A stretch of 64,000 bases of DNA from Bufo bufo (GCF_905171765.1 NC_053389.1:784182772-784246771), one strand, 5' to 3'. Shown: positions 1-10,991, counted from the stretch's first letter. Notes: generated by a model from the sequence alone, not told the origin. A program made the numbers and translations.

Positions 1-139
1 ATACTGTAATTCTGCTTCCTATGTACAATAATTTGTCCACCAGAGAAGGGGGTCCTGGAGTAGTCCACTTGGCTCATAGAAGGTGGTTCAACATTGAACA
101 CACCCCTATATGTTATGCATATCCCACACAATCATAGTA

Positions 140-212
140 GCCCGGCTAGCTCAGTCGGTAGAGCATGAGACTCTTAATCTCAGGGTCGTGGGTTCGAGCC
201 CCACGTTGGGCG
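140..212 (+). tRNA. tRNA-Lys (anticodon CTT)
   Basis: A complete 73-nt cloverleaf can be read. The acceptor stem pairs GCCCGGC with GTTGGGC, the D-loop carries AGCTCAGTCGGTAGAGC, the anticodon loop is CTCTTAA with CTT at 173-175, and the T-loop is GGTTCGAGCC. The discriminator base is G and no CCA is encoded, as expected in eukaryotes. The internal A and B boxes for RNA polymerase III are intact. The sequence agrees with the vertebrate tRNA-Lys-CTT as I remember it, so it looks like a functional gene and not a decayed SINE head. Confidence 0.95.
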
Positions 213-227
213 AGTGCTTTATTATTA

Positions 228-234
228 TTTTTTT
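228..234 (+). terminator. RNA polymerase III terminator of the tRNA-Lys gene
   Basis: A run of seven T lies 16 nt after the tRNA 3' end, which is the usual pol III stop signal. Shorter T3 runs before it would be weak stops. Confidence 0.75.
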
Positions 235-680
235 CCTCCATGTTGAGGTTTGGTATTATTTCTGTTACCTTTATTTCGTATTACTTTTATTTTTACTTGC
301 ATCATAATTATCAATTTTATTGTCTCTTTTTATTGCTATAAAAGTATTTTGATCCTCAAATGGGTTGGCTATTTTATTTGGGGATCTTATACCAGTGAAT
401 CTTATTTTGGCTGATACTATATTATATCACTCATACATCTGTTATAAATTTAGGTCTGCTATCACAATAGTTGATACCACATATTCCCCCCCACTCCTGC
501 TCAACAAGTCTGGTGCTGGCAAGACCCAAGCTTCCAGGTCACTGTCATGCCAACATGTGAACTGCAACATGATCCAATCACTTTCATTACATGTGATGCA
601 GGCAGTGCTACACCTTGAGAGAAAATATATAGCTTGGACAATGTGTCACACAATATGAAAATTGCAATATTTGCATTGTA
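235..680. other. AT-rich spacer without a recognised gene
   Basis: I see no gene, hairpin element or long open frame with family features here. The reading frames present are short and of AT-rich composition. Confidence 0.5.
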
Positions 681-1752
681 TAATACTGCCTCCTATATAA
701 AAATATAACTATTATTAATATTACCTTAGGAATAAGGTTATTACTATAATACTGCTCCTATGTTCAAGAATATAACTACTATAATACTGCCTCCTATGTA
801 CAAGACTATAACTACTATAATACTGCTCCTATGTACAAGAATATAACTACTATAATACCGCCTCCTATGTACAAGAATATAACTACTATAATACTGCCTC
901 CTATGTACAAGAATATAACTACTATAATACCGCCTCCTATGTACAAGAATATAACTACTATAATACTGCTCCTATGTACAAGAATATAACTACTATAATA
1001 CCGCCTCCTATGTACAAGAATATAACTACTATAATACTGCCTCCTATGTACAAGAATATAACTACTATAGTATTGCTCCTATGTACAAGAATATAACTAC
1101 TATAATACCGCCTCCTATGTGCAAGAATATAACTACTATAATACTGCTCCTATATACAAGAATATAACTACTATAATACTGCTCCTATGTAGAAGAATAT
1201 AGCTCCTATAATACTGCTCCTATGTACAAGAATATAACTCCTATAATACTGCTCCTATGTTCAAGAATATAACTACTATAATACTGCTCCTATGTACAAG
1301 AATATAACTATTATAATACTGCTCCTATGTGCAAGAATATAACTACTATAATACTGCTCATATGTACAAGAATATAACTACTATATTACTGCTCCTATGT
1401 ACAAGAATATAACTACTATAATACTGCTCCTATGTACAAGAATATAACTACTATATTACTGCTCCTATGTGCAAGAATATAACTACTATAATACTGCTCC
1501 TATGTACAAGAATATAACTACTATATTACTGCTCCTATGTGCAAGAATATAACTACTATAATACTGCTCCTATGTACAAGAATATTACTACTATAATACT
1601 GCTCCTATGTTCAAGAATATAACTACTATAATACTGCTCCTATGTACAAGAATATAACTACTATAATACTGCTCCTATGTTCAAGAATATAACTACTATA
1701 ATACTGCGCCTATGTACAGGAATATAACTACTATAATACCACCCTTCACATA
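681..1752. repeat. 35-bp minisatellite array (array 1)
   Basis: About 30 tandem units of 35-36 bp. The recurring core is TAATACTGCTCCTATGTACA followed by AGAATATAACTACTA. The 36-bp variant has GCCTCC instead of GCTCC and is common in the left part, while the right part is mostly the GCTCC type. A degenerate unit can be seen at 1-35. The array is cut by a MITE at 1756-2199, resumes for one unit, and is then cut by a Tc1 element at 2243. The same unit recurs at 16913-17699. Confidence 0.93.
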
Positions 1753-1755
1753 TAA

Positions 1756-2199
1756 GGGTACTTTCACACTTGCGGCAGAGGATTCCGGCAGGCAGTCCGG
1801 ACGCAAACGGATGGCATTTGTCAGACAGATCTGGATGCGGATCCGTCTGACAAATGCATTGAAATACCGGATCCGTCTCTCCAGTGTCATCCGGAAAAAT
1901 GGATCCGGTATATATTTATTTTTTTTCGTCATTTTTAAAGGTCTGCGCATGCGCCGACCGGAAATCCGGATCCCTTTTGCCAGAACACTTGGGCATTTCA
2001 ATGGAAATTAATGCCAGATCCGGCATTCCGGCAAGTGTTCAGGATTTTTGGCCGGAGAGAAGACTGCAGCATGCCAAAAAAACGTAAGAGGGACTGAACA
2101 GAATGCTCTCCATTCAGAATGCATTAGGTTGAGCCCATTATTGAGCCCCTGTGATGGAACTCGATGCCAGAAAAGAAAAACGCTAGTGTGAAAGTACCC
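1756..2199. mobile_element. MITE with GGGTACTTTCACAC terminal inverted repeats, TAA target
   Basis: The left end reads GGGTACTTTCACACTTGCG and the right end is its inverse, CGCTAGTGTGAAAGTACCC. Both are flanked by TAA (1753-1755 and 2200-2202). A 3-bp TWA duplication suggests the PIF/Harbinger group, which is inference. It sits inside the minisatellite, whose unit resumes directly after it. A second, truncated copy starts at 27352. No transposase frame is present, so it is non-autonomous. Confidence 0.85.
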
Positions 2200-2242
2200 T
2201 AAGAATATAACTACTATAATACTGCTCCTATGTACATGAATA
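2200..2242. repeat. Remnant of minisatellite array 1 after the MITE
   Basis: One 35-bp unit continues in register after the MITE, up to the TA (2241-2242) into which the next Tc1 element inserted. Confidence 0.85.
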
Positions 2243-3328
2243 CACTGATGAGCAAAAGGGTAATAATGTTTTGAACTTTTGACTTTCAGGCTCCATATCT
2301 CACCATCCACTACAGCCACGAATGTGAGATCACCATCAATTTATAGACAATCATCTCGGCTATCTCATACATAAATTGGACTTGCAACTATTTAGCATAT
2401 GATTAGTTATGCAGATTCTTGTCATGTAACTGCATTGTTACTGTTTTTCCCTTGGCGGTGGAACAATCTTTTTCTTCTTGTATACTACAAATTACAACCT
2501 GTTCTCACATTCCCTAATAGCTGAGTATGTTATTAGGTTGATTCCCAAGTCAAAGGTTACTTTTTTGGATCCAGGAGCAAACATGAAGATTTCCCTAGAA
2601 AAGAGAAACAGCATCATCCAGACCATTGATAATGGTATCTCGGCCAAGAAAATTGCCAAACTGCATCATATGAGTGCCAAAACAGTTGGAAAAAAACTAA
2701 ATTAAGTCCATCCATTCCAAAGCCAAGATGTGGACTTCCAGGCAAAATCTTGGAGTCAACAAGTTGGCTTATCACAAGGTCTATCAGTTCTGGCGTGATA
2801 AACACGACAGTGGAGGTGGCTCGTATGCCTCATTACAGTGAGGTCACAGACGTCCATGCAAGCACCGTGCAATGCGCATTACACAAGTCTGGAAAGGTAG
2901 CCCAAAAAAAAGTGAAGAAGCCTCGACTTCAATATTATCATAAGAAGCGTCAGCTTGAGATTGCAAAAAATTATGAACAGTGGACAGTAGAAGATTGGAA
3001 ATGGGTGATTTGGAGTGATTAGATGAAAGTCAATAGACTGGGTGCAAATGGGTCTGGAAGAAACAAGGGATCGAGAAATTAAAGGCGCTGTCAAGTTTGG
3101 TGGAGGAAGCCTGATGATATGGGGTTGTTTCACAGCCAAAGGCATTGGATACTTGACTAGGATCGATGGTGGTCTCAATGCTGAGCTATATGTGAGTATC
3201 CTACAAGACGAGTTACTTCGTACACTCAAGTACTATGGGTATGAAAAAGACAACATAGTATTCCAGCAGGACAACGACCAGAAGCATGTCGAGATTGGTG
3301 AAGAAATGGTTTAATGACAATGAAGTAG
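2243..3328 (+). mobile_element. Tc1/mariner-like transposon, 3' truncated
   Basis: The left end CACTGATGAGCAAAAGGG follows a TA in the minisatellite. The element carries a decayed transposase and stops abruptly at 3328, where Gypsy LTR-like DNA begins. The right inverted repeat and the last third of the transposase are therefore missing. Confidence 0.82.
2583..3314 (+). pseudogene. Broken Tc1-like transposase
   Basis: Tc1-family transposases cut and paste DNA at TA sites using an N-terminal paired-type helix-turn-helix region and a DDE catalytic core. The N-terminal part is visible from 2583, starting MKISLEKRN with a KIAKLHHMSAKTV helix-turn-helix. The first catalytic Asp is in VIWSD near 3020 and is directly followed by a TAG stop. 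The middle has GGGSLMIWGCF, and the second Asp is in VFQQDND near 3268. The third acidic residue is lost to the truncation. Stops at 2703-2705 and 3020-3022 and frame changes split the gene into at least three frames, so no function is expected. Confidence 0.85.
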
Positions 3329-3670
3329 TGTCACGTTCGGGTGTGGGAGGGAAACACCACACCGAACATAGGAGGGAAAGGGGTGAGGAAATAAGGCATG
3401 GAAACTAGGGAAAGAGAGATGGACGTCTCCTAGCAAAACCCTAGTCAAAGTCTTGACTAACTACCAGTATAAACAGATCCCAGAGGTAGGTGAGTTCATA
3501 CACGGGAATACCTAATGTCCTAACTCACCTTATAGGGCCCTAGTACTAATGTCAGGACTGAGACAACCTGTTCCTCCAAAACAAAGGACGAACAGGAGTC
3601 TCCCTCAGGCCTTAATACAAATGACAGGGAAATGCAACACACCAAACTCAAACAAAATACAAAAGGGAAA
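3329..3670 (-). mobile_element. Gypsy-type LTR fragment
   Basis: It starts TGTCACGTTCGGGTGTGGGA and has a motif, GGGAAACACCACACC, closely resembling the start of the minus-strand Gypsy LTRs at 50748 and 54107. No second LTR or internal region is attached. The other end fades into the MITE-like piece at about 3672. Confidence 0.6.
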
Positions 3671-3671
3671 G

Positions 3672-3775
3672 GAAATACTTAACAGCTGTCCGCATCCGTA
3701 CTTCCATTCTGCAGCCCCGCAAAAAAGATAGAACATGTCCTATTGTTGTCAGTTTTTGAGGACAAAAATAGGCAT
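3672..3775. repeat. Fragment of a dispersed MITE
   Basis: The phrases CTGTCCGCATCCGTACTTCC, AGAACATGTCCTATT and GAGGACAAAAATAGGC resemble the interiors of the elements at 21985-22232 and 38651-38890. These share the words GCGGACAAGAATAGG and GGACATGTTCTA. No terminal repeats are left. Confidence 0.5.
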
Positions 3776-4039
3776 TTCTATCATAGGGAAAAATGTCCTG
3801 GTCCACAAAATGCGAAATGCACACAGCCAGTATCCGCCAATAAAGGATAAGGTCATCTGAATGGACCCTTAGTCTTATCCTCTTTTTGTATCCACTCCTG
3901 GCTTTGGGTTGAGAAACTATATCATTTTGTTGGGGTGATCTCTGTGGAGCCAAGCTTCTCACACAGTGTCCTGATGCTGGCCTATGTCAGGAATATCAGC
4001 GAGGGAGCACCTGGAAGTGAAGAGAATGAAGAAGAGCAC
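3776..4039. other. Spacer with no recognised feature
   Basis: Nothing recognisable here. It forms the flank next to the 3' LTR of the endogenous retrovirus. Confidence 0.4.
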
Positions 4040-4678
4040 TGTGAGAGTAGTTAAATTTTCAGGTACAAAGGATTTTAAATTATTAAGTCGGCCGACACAG
4101 AGACACAAATAATAATAGATGTATCTGCGGAGATATGTATGACGACCCCAGAAACCTTTATTTTATACCCTTGAGATAATAGGAGTAACTAGGTGTTTCA
4201 AGGCGGTTACACTACATATAATTGGACAATATAGGTTACATAATTCCACGTGATACATATTGGCAATATTTGACAGTTATATAACTAGGTAATAAATCTT
4301 TTAGACAAGACTCTAAATTAAAGGTCAGGTTCCCAGGAACTGAATCCAACTTTATCACATATTGTGGACATCTGTGTCCTTCATTTGAATAACATTTCCT
4401 AGAATTTGTTAGAACATAAGGACAAATTTGACCACAAAAATAAATTTCTCAATCTTCTTCTTTGTTGTATGAAATACTCCCTTTTCCTCATATTATGCTG
4501 ACACGGCACGTACTGACAAACAACTTAACTGAAAAACATCCCCAGCCAGGCCAGTCACAAGACATAGGAATATGATCATCTTAAAAGTTCACACTAAATA
4601 AAGCAATACAACTATATAAATATTCATTTATATGAAATATATGTATAACCAATAAATGTATAGACCATTACTCTCTCA
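4040..4678 (-). repeat. 3' LTR of the endogenous retrovirus
   Basis: On the minus strand it starts TGAGAGAGTAATGG and ends CTACTCTCACA. It aligns along its whole length with 16073-16711. Its first bases are altered (TGAG instead of TGTGAG). Confidence 0.9.
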
Positions 4679-4694
4679 TTACTCCCCTCTTTTT
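4679..4694 (-). promoter_or_regulatory. Polypurine tract (plus-strand primer site) of the retrovirus
   Basis: Minus-strand AAAAGAGGGGAGTAA lies directly before the 3' LTR, the expected position and composition for the second-strand DNA primer. Confidence 0.75.
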
Positions 4695-4954
4695 ATCATT
4701 ATTCCACTGTCTATGAAAACCTCCCTCTCTCCCTTCTGACAACCAAAGATAACTTTTAAGACAGCCCTGCATGCACAAAGTGGGAAAATACTAATTATCA
4801 CAAATTGTGGGATGTCAAGCATCCATCCAGAGGGTCTTTTACAGGAGTCATCTTTTCTATCTAACCCTGGACCTACACAACCATTGGAGTTGAGAGGTGC
4901 ACTATGAGAGTGAGCCCAATTTGTCAGTCATTGAGTCCTTTAATTATTGGTTTT

Positions 4955-5545
4955 TCATAACTCACTCCCACAATATATGCAATCAGTTAGGTTTTCCACA
5001 GCCTTCTTTCCATAGTATGTGCAATTGTAGTTCAAGGTAGATGAGAGTAGAGTAGCTGGTACAATTGTTGTCTGTTCAGCAGTGGAAGGTTCTGGGAAAA
5101 ACTGAGCCATAGTGACCACCACTTGTGTGGGGGGAGTTTGGTCGTTTATCACTGTAAGTTTCTTAGATTTTCCTGAAATACATTTGGATTTTAGTATTCT
5201 TTTACAAATCAGCAGAAAAAGCTTAATAATAAAAATTACAAGAATAAGAAAACATCCTTGTAATAACATATAGAAAATTCCTGACAACCATCCTCCTAAT
5301 CCTCGAAACCAGTTAAGGGGGTTGAGCCAAGACAACCAATCAGGCAAGGCAAGATCAGGAGGGTCCTGATGTGAATCTCGGAACCCATTCTTCAATTGCC
5401 TAGCCTGCTATAGGTCTTGTGTGATTCTTACAATTCCTGTGGGATCGATATGATGACAACATGTAGGATCTATTATCTGACATAGTATTCGTTGAGCTGC
5501 TATAAGATAATCTAGCACTACTGAGTGCTGATTTGTAACCATGAT
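4955..5545 (-). pseudogene. env: Retroviral env transmembrane subunit, broken
   Basis: This is the membrane-anchored half of a retroviral envelope protein. On the minus strand from about 5541, the ectodomain part has a C-x6-CC motif (CQIIDPTCC) preceded by LDYLIAAQ, the arrangement found in gammaretrovirus-like transmembrane subunits. A TAG stop near 5400-5402 interrupts it. The frame then continues through a Trp-rich membrane-proximal stretch (DWLSWLNPLNWF), a hydrophobic span (about 25 residues, IFYMLLQGCFLILVIFIIKL) and a cytoplasmic tail ending near 4955. Its position just inside the 3' LTR fits env. The stop and the missing surface subunit make it non-functional. Confidence 0.82.
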
Positions 5546-5548
5546 CAA

Positions 5549-5870
5549 TTATGTTAGGAATACCAAATTCACTTCTACAGCATCAAACAAGTAGTCTGTG
5601 ATATTATCAAATAGTTCACTTAAATCATCAATTTGTTTAGCATTGTTAAGAAACCCAGTTGCCTGAAAATAAGTACTCATAATTGGAAAATACATTCCTA
5701 CCTTTTCTAAAGTTAAAGGCTCTGCATGAATCAGTTTTGTTGGGTGTTGAAAGTGAGGCCTCTTAGGCAAATCTGGTAGGTACTTCTCCCACCTCTATCA
5801 GAGCAACCTGTCTTTCCTTCCAGCCATCCTCTCACATATCATATTTATACCAGGTGCCTACCCAAGTTGA
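5549..5870 (-). pseudogene. Residual env fragment upstream of the transmembrane part
   Basis: A 73-codon minus-strand frame (5770-5549) without a recognised domain, preceded by a short stretch reading STWVGTWYKYDM near 5870. It lies where the end of the surface subunit and the start of the transmembrane subunit should be. With the 5875-7456 insertion removed, only a few hundred bases separate the integrase end from the CX6CC motif. Most of the surface subunit is therefore deleted. The assignment to env rests on position only. Confidence 0.4.
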
Positions 5871-5874
5871 TATA

Positions 5875-7456
5875 CACTGCTCAAAAAAATAAAGGGAACA
5901 CTTAAACAACACAATGTAACTCCAAGTCAATCACACTTCTGTGAAATCAAACTGTCCACTTAGGAAGCAACACTGAGTGACAATCAATTTCACATGCTGT
6001 TGTGAAAATGGGATAGACAACAGGTGGAAATTATAGGCAATTAGCAAGACACCCCCAATAAAGAAGTGGTACTGCAGGTGGTGATCACAGACCACTTCTC
6101 AGTTCCTATGCTTCCTGGCTGATGTTTTGGTCACTTTTGAATGCTGGCGGTGCTTTCACTCTAGTGGTAGCATGAGACGGAGTCTACAACCCACACAAGT
6201 GGCTCAGGTAGTGCAGCTTATCCAGGATGACACATCAATGCGAGCTGTGGCAAGAAGGTTTGCTGTGTCTGTCAGCGTAGTGTCCAGAGCATGGAGGCGC
6301 TACCAGGAGACAGGCCAGTACATCAGAACATGTGGAGGAGGCCGTAGGAGGGCAACAACCCAGCAGCAGGACCGCTACCTCCGCCTTTGTGCAAGGAGGA
6401 ACAGGAGGAGCACTGCCAGAGCCCTGCAAAATGACCTCCAGCAGGCCACAAATGTGCATGTGTCTGCTCAAACGGTTTAGAAACAGACTCCATGAGGGTG
6501 ATATGAGGGCCCGACGTCCACAGTTGGGGGATGTGCTTACAGGCCAACACCGTGCAGGACGTTTGGCATTTGACAGAGAACACCAAGATTGGCAAATTCG
6601 CTACTGGCGCCCTGTGCTCTTCACAGATGAAAGCAGGTTCACACTGAGCACATGTGACAGACGTGACAGAGTCTGGAGACGCCGTGGAGAACGTTCTGCT
6701 GCCTGCAACATCCTCCAGCATGACCGGTTTGGAATTGGGTCAGTAATGGTGTGGGGTGGCATTTCTTTGGAGGGCCGCACAGCCCTCCATGTGCTCACCA
6801 GAGGTAGCCTGACTGCCATTAGGTACCGAGATGAGATCCTCAGACCCCTTGTGAGACCATATGCTGGTGCGGTTCGCCCTGGGTTCCTCCTAATGCAAGA
6901 CAATGCTAGACCTCATGTGGCTGAAGTGTGTCAGCAGTTCCTGCAAGACGAAGGCATTGATGCTATGGACTGTGCCGCCCGTTCCCCAGACCTGAATCCA
7001 ATTGAGCACATCTGGGACATCATGTCTCGCTCTATCCACCAACGTCACATTGCACCACAGACTGTCCAGGAGTTGGCAGATGCTTTAGTCCATGTTTGGG
7101 AGGAGATCCCTCAGCAGGCCGTCCGCCACCTCATCAGGAGCATGCACAGGCGTTGTAGGGAGGTCATACAGGCAAGTGGAGGCCACACACACTACTGAGC
7201 CTTATTTTGACTTGTTTTAAGGACACTACATCAAAGTTGGATCAGCCTGTAGTGTGTTTTTCCACTTTAATTTTGAGTGTGACTCCAAATCCAGACCTCC
7301 ATGGGTTGAAAAATTTGATTTCAATTTTAATTTTTGTGTGATTTTTGTTGTCAGCACATTCAACTATGTAAAGAACAAAGTATTTCAGAAGAATATTTAA
7401 TTAATTCAGATCTAGGATGTGTTTTTTTTGTGTTCCCTTTATTTTTTTGAGCAGTG
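5875..7456 (+). mobile_element. Tc1-like (DD34E) transposon, copy 1, complete ends
   Basis: The ends are CACTGCTCAAAAAAATAAAG and its inverse CTTTATTTTTTTGAGCAGTG, flanked by duplicated TA (5873-5874, 7457-7458). At 1582 bp it has the usual size for the group. It is inserted in the env region of the retrovirus. A second copy of the same family spans 32847-38094. Confidence 0.95.
6172..7198 (+). pseudogene. DD34E Tc1-like transposase with a single-base frameshift
   Basis: The start [18 protein letters not shown] leads into a paired-type helix-turn-helix ([21 protein letters not shown]) and a basic linker. The catalytic core follows, with Asp in VLFTDESRF, Asp in [10 protein letters not shown] and Glu in [12 protein letters not shown]. 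Counting residues between the second and third catalytic positions gives 34, the canonical Tc1 spacing. Compared with copy 2 at 36357, one extra T at about 6477 (GGTTTAG for GGTCAG) creates a stop and shifts the frame. The rest of the C-terminal half is open to 7198. One base therefore separates this copy from a full frame. Confidence 0.9.
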
Positions 7457-7589
7457 TATTTACCTGCCACCATGGATATTTTATCCATCCAGTTACAGGT
7501 AATTCTCATCTGAGCAACTAGTTTATGGTACTTAATAAACTTATTTTACCATTCACTATTGTTATCACATGTTTTACATATGTAATGAG

Positions 7590-8640
7590 TTCAATGCTTA
7601 AGAACAAATACTTTCCCAGACTCATGATTTAATGAACTTCTTCTAATGGGAAGTGTGTATCCAAGTTTGTTTGCCTTCCAGGTTGGTGGAGTAAGCTGGA
7701 CCTGGAATGGAGCGTAAAATTGGGGTTCTAATGTCTTTTTCACATGTCTTTTCACAGTAACCCAATCTCAAGGGTTTAGTGAATGAGTCCCTTTCAGTGA
7801 CAAGGGATCTAAAATAGAACTGAGAACACGATTATGGACCTGTTGTAATCTCATATGCAATGCTCTTACATATTGTGTCAAATCTGAATAAATAGTCTGG
7901 AGCTGTTGTAGGAAATACAGACCTGTCTTTGGCACAGTGCCAAAAAGTATCTCATAAGGACTTAACTGTGTTTTCCTATGAGGAGTTACCCTAACACTGT
8001 ACAATGCTATGGGCAAACACTCTGTCCATGGCTTACCAGTCTCAGCCATGGCCTTCTGGATCTTTAACTTTAAAATTTCGTTCAGACGTTCTACCTTTCC
8101 GCTGCTTTATGGTCTGAATGAAGTACCTCTTGTAACACCTCTGAAGTGAAATGAGTTCCCCTATCACTTTCAATAACTTCAGAAACACCAAATCTACATA
8201 CTACTTCAGACAAAAGTTTTTTAGCCACATTTTTGCATTTGCTTTAGCTGTTGGCCATGCTTCAGGCCAACCTGAAAAGACGTCCACACATACCAGAACG
8301 TACTCATATGTGCCTACCTTTGGAAGTTGAATACAGTCAATCTGCAGTCGCTGAAAAGGGTATAATGGCTTTGTAGTGCACCTTGGGGGCACTTTGACAG
8401 TCCGTCCTATGTTATGGCAAGCACAGACCATACACCCCTGGACATGCTTAGCAGCGGCATTGTTGAACCCCGGGGCCACCCATCCTTGACTTATCAAACT
8501 TATTATTGATTCCTTGGACTGGTGGGCAAGACCATGTGATAGGGCACACATCATAGGGTATAATACCCTGGTGAGGCCAAGTTTAGCATCTATGGCATAC
8601 AAACCCTCCTGATTCTTCTCGTCCTTTCTTCTCACCCATT
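7590..8640 (-). pseudogene. pol: Retroviral pol: integrase
   Basis: Integrase joins viral DNA to host DNA. On the minus strand the N-terminal zinc-binding HHCC module is visible (HGLAH, then CMVC; about 8530-8420). The first catalytic Asp is in LQIDCIQLP near 8335, and the second is in ESDRGTHF near 8165. The third acidic region lies near 8080-8100, where the frame shifts. The frame at 8049-7768 has KTQLSPYEILFG and then the C-terminal domain (VKRHVKKTLEPQFYAP) down to about 7600, with a stop just after SLNP. The motifs match gammaretrovirus-type integrases. At least one frameshift and one stop break it. Confidence 0.85.
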
Positions 8641-8899
8641 CTTCCTTCTCTGGTTTAGGAACTTATTCGTGCAACTTCTGGAGGAGGGTTAGATCAACCT
8701 CTCCTGCTAGTGGAACTATGGCCACAGTATGTCCCATCACGGGAGAGGCAACAGTGCAGCCTGCTTTGCAACAGCGTCTGCTCTTCGGTTTCCTTCTGCC
8801 TCTTTTGCTTATTCTTTTGTATGGGCCTGTACCTTCACAATAGCCATCATCTTAGGCAGCGCTAAAGCGCTAAACAACTGAGCTACAGATTCAGCACTT

Positions 8900-9640
8900 T
8901 TATATAGGCTTACCAGAGGATCCCCTGCTTCTCCAAATAGGGCCATAGTCATGTGAAATGCCAAACGCGTAGTGAGAGTCAGTGTAAATGTTTACAGTCT
9001 GACCTTCAGCCATTATACATGCCTCAGTGAGTGCTTTCAGCTCTGCCTCCTGTGCAGAACATCCAGGTGGGAGTGATCCCTGCCTTACAACTTCCTCCAA
9101 GGTAGTCACAGCATATCCCGTGTATGGCTTTCCATCAAGGTAATATCTGGATCCATCTACAAAAAGCTCAAAATCAGCATTAGGTATCGGTGTCTCAGTT
9201 ACATTGTCAAGTTCTTTTGTTTCAATTTTCATTAGTTCATCATTTGAACATATGACTTGTTCTACCTGACTAGACTTTGGGAGTAAGGTAGCTGGATTCA
9301 AGATAGTACACCTTTTGATTGTGATATTTGGCGGAGTAAGAAGTGTCACTTCATATTTGGTTAGCCTTACCATCGATAAATGTCGTATTTTAGCCTGTGA
9401 CAATAGTTCCTGGACAGCATGAGACACATAGATTGTCTGTGCATGATCCAGAACTATGTCAGCAATCTTTCCAGTCAAAAGTGCACAGGCTGCCACAGCC
9501 CTTACGCAAGAGGGTGCGCCCCTAGCGACTACATCTAGCTGTACTGAGTAGTAACCTAGTGGGCGATGTTTCCCTCCATGCAACTGTGTCAGGACTCCTT
9601 TTACATGTCCCGTGTTTTCATAGCAGAAAAGGTTGAAATC
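8900..9640 (-). pseudogene. pol: Retroviral pol: connection and RNase H
   Basis: RNase H removes the RNA strand during reverse transcription. The 227-codon minus-strand frame (9583-8900) begins with KHRPLGYYSVQLD and VARGAPSCVRAVAA of the connection region. The RNase H core follows: Asp in LFVDGSRYY, Glu in AQEAELKALTEA and Asp in NIYTDSHYAFG. These are the conserved acidic residues of class I retroviral RNase H. The upstream continuation is at 13065-13340, because a DD37E transposon at 9650-13062 separates the two pieces. The frame is open but no longer joined to a complete polymerase. Confidence 0.85.
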
Positions 9641-9977
9641 AAGATAATACAGGGAGTGCAGAATTATTAGGCAAGTTGTATTTTTGAGGATTAATTTTAT
9701 TATTGAACAACAACCATGTTCTCAATGAACCCAAAAAACTCATTAATATCAAAGCTGAATATTTTTGGAAGTAGTTTTTAGTTTGTTTTTAGTTTTAGCT
9801 ATTTTAGGGGGATATCTGTGTGTGCAGGTGACTATTACTGTGCATAATTATTAGGCAACTTAACAAAAAACAAATATATACCCATTTCAATTATTTATTT
9901 TTACCAGTGAAACCAATATAACATCTCAACATTCACAAATATACATTTCTGACATTCAAAAACAAAACAAAAACAAA

Positions 9978-10991
9978 TCAGTGACCAATATAGCCACCTT
10001 TCTTTGCAAGGACACTCAAAAGCCTGCCATCCATGGATTCTGTCAGTGTTTTGATCTGTTCACCATCAACATTGCGTGCAGCAGCAACCACAGCCTCCCA
10101 GACACTGTTCAGAGAGGTGTACTGTTTTCCCTCCTTGTAAATCTCACATTTGATGATGGACCACAGGTTCTCAATGGGGTTCAGATCAGGTGAACAAGGA
10201 GGCCATGTCATTAGATTTTCTTCTTTTATACCCTTTCTTGCCAGCCACGCTGTGGAGTACTTGGACGCGTGTGATGGAGCATTGTCCTGCATGAAAATCA
10301 TGTTTTTCTTGAAGGATGCAGACTTCTTCCTGTACCACTGCTTGAAGAAGGTGTCTTCCAGAAACTGGCAGTAGGACTGGGAGTTGAGCTTGACTCCATC
10401 CTCAACCCGAAAAGGCCCCACAAGCTCATCTTTGATACCAGCCCAAACCAGTACTCCACCTCCACCTTGCTGGCGTCCGAGTCGGACTGGAGCTCTCTGC
10501 CCTTTACCAATCCAGCCACGGGCCCATCCATCTGGCCCATCAAGACTCACTCTCATTTCATCAGTCCATAAAACCTTAGAAAAATCTGTCTTGAGATATT
10601 TCTTGGCCCAGTCTTGACGTTTCAGCTTGTGTGTCTTGTTCAGTGGTGGTCGTCTTTCAGCCTTTCTTACCTTGGCCATGTCTCTGAGTATTGCACACCT
10701 TGTGCTTTTGGACACTCCAGTGATGTTGCAGCTCTGAAATATGGCCAAACTGGTGGCAAGTGGCATCTTGGCAGCTGCACGCTTGACTTTTCTCAGTTCA
10801 TGGGCAGTTATTTTGCGCCTTGGTTTTTCCACACGCTTCTTGCGACCCTGTTGACTATTTTGAATGAAACGCTTGATTGTTCGATGATCACGCTTCAGAA
10901 GCTTTGCACTTTTAAGAGTGCTGCATCTCTCTGCAAGATATCTCACTATTTTTGACTTTTCTGAGCCTGTCAAGTCCTTCTTTTGACCCAT
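9978..10991 (-). CDS. DD37E Tc1-like transposase, open frame (copy 1)
   Basis: About 337 residues without a stop, the usual length for Tc1-like transposases. MGQKKDLTGSEKSKIVRYLAE opens a first helix-turn-helix, followed by a second with a basic RKKRVEKPRRK linker. The catalytic core has Asp in VLWTDEMRV, Asp in FMQDNAPSH and Glu in PDLNPIENLW. Exactly 37 residues lie between the last two, the spacing used to define the DD37E (TRT) group. Against copy 2 it lacks one Ile codon (AGIKDE versus AGIIKDE). I start at the MGQKK methionine because copies 2 and 3 share it. The element is probably immobile, since its end is disrupted, but the protein could still be made. Confidence 0.9.
   Translation of the reverse strand: MGQKKDLTGSEKSKIVRYLAERCSTLKSAKLLKRDHRTIKRFIQNSQQGRKKRVEKPRRKITAHELRKVKRAAAKMPLATSLAIFQSCNITGVSKSTRCAILRDMAKVRKAERRPPLNKTHKLKRQDWAKKYLKTDFSKVLWTDEMRVSLDGPDGWARGWIGKGQRAPVRLGRQQGGGGVLVWAGIKDELVGPFRVEDGVKLNSQSYCQFLEDTFFKQWYRKKSASFKKNMIFMQDNAPSHASKYSTAWLARKGIKEENLMTWPPCSPDLNPIENLWSIIKCEIYKEGKQYTSLNSVWEAVVAAARNVDGEQIKTLTESMDGRLLSVLAKKGGYIGH

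Noticed and set aside
110..307. Small frame overlapping the tRNA-Lys gene
   Set aside because: It is a chance frame through a tRNA gene.
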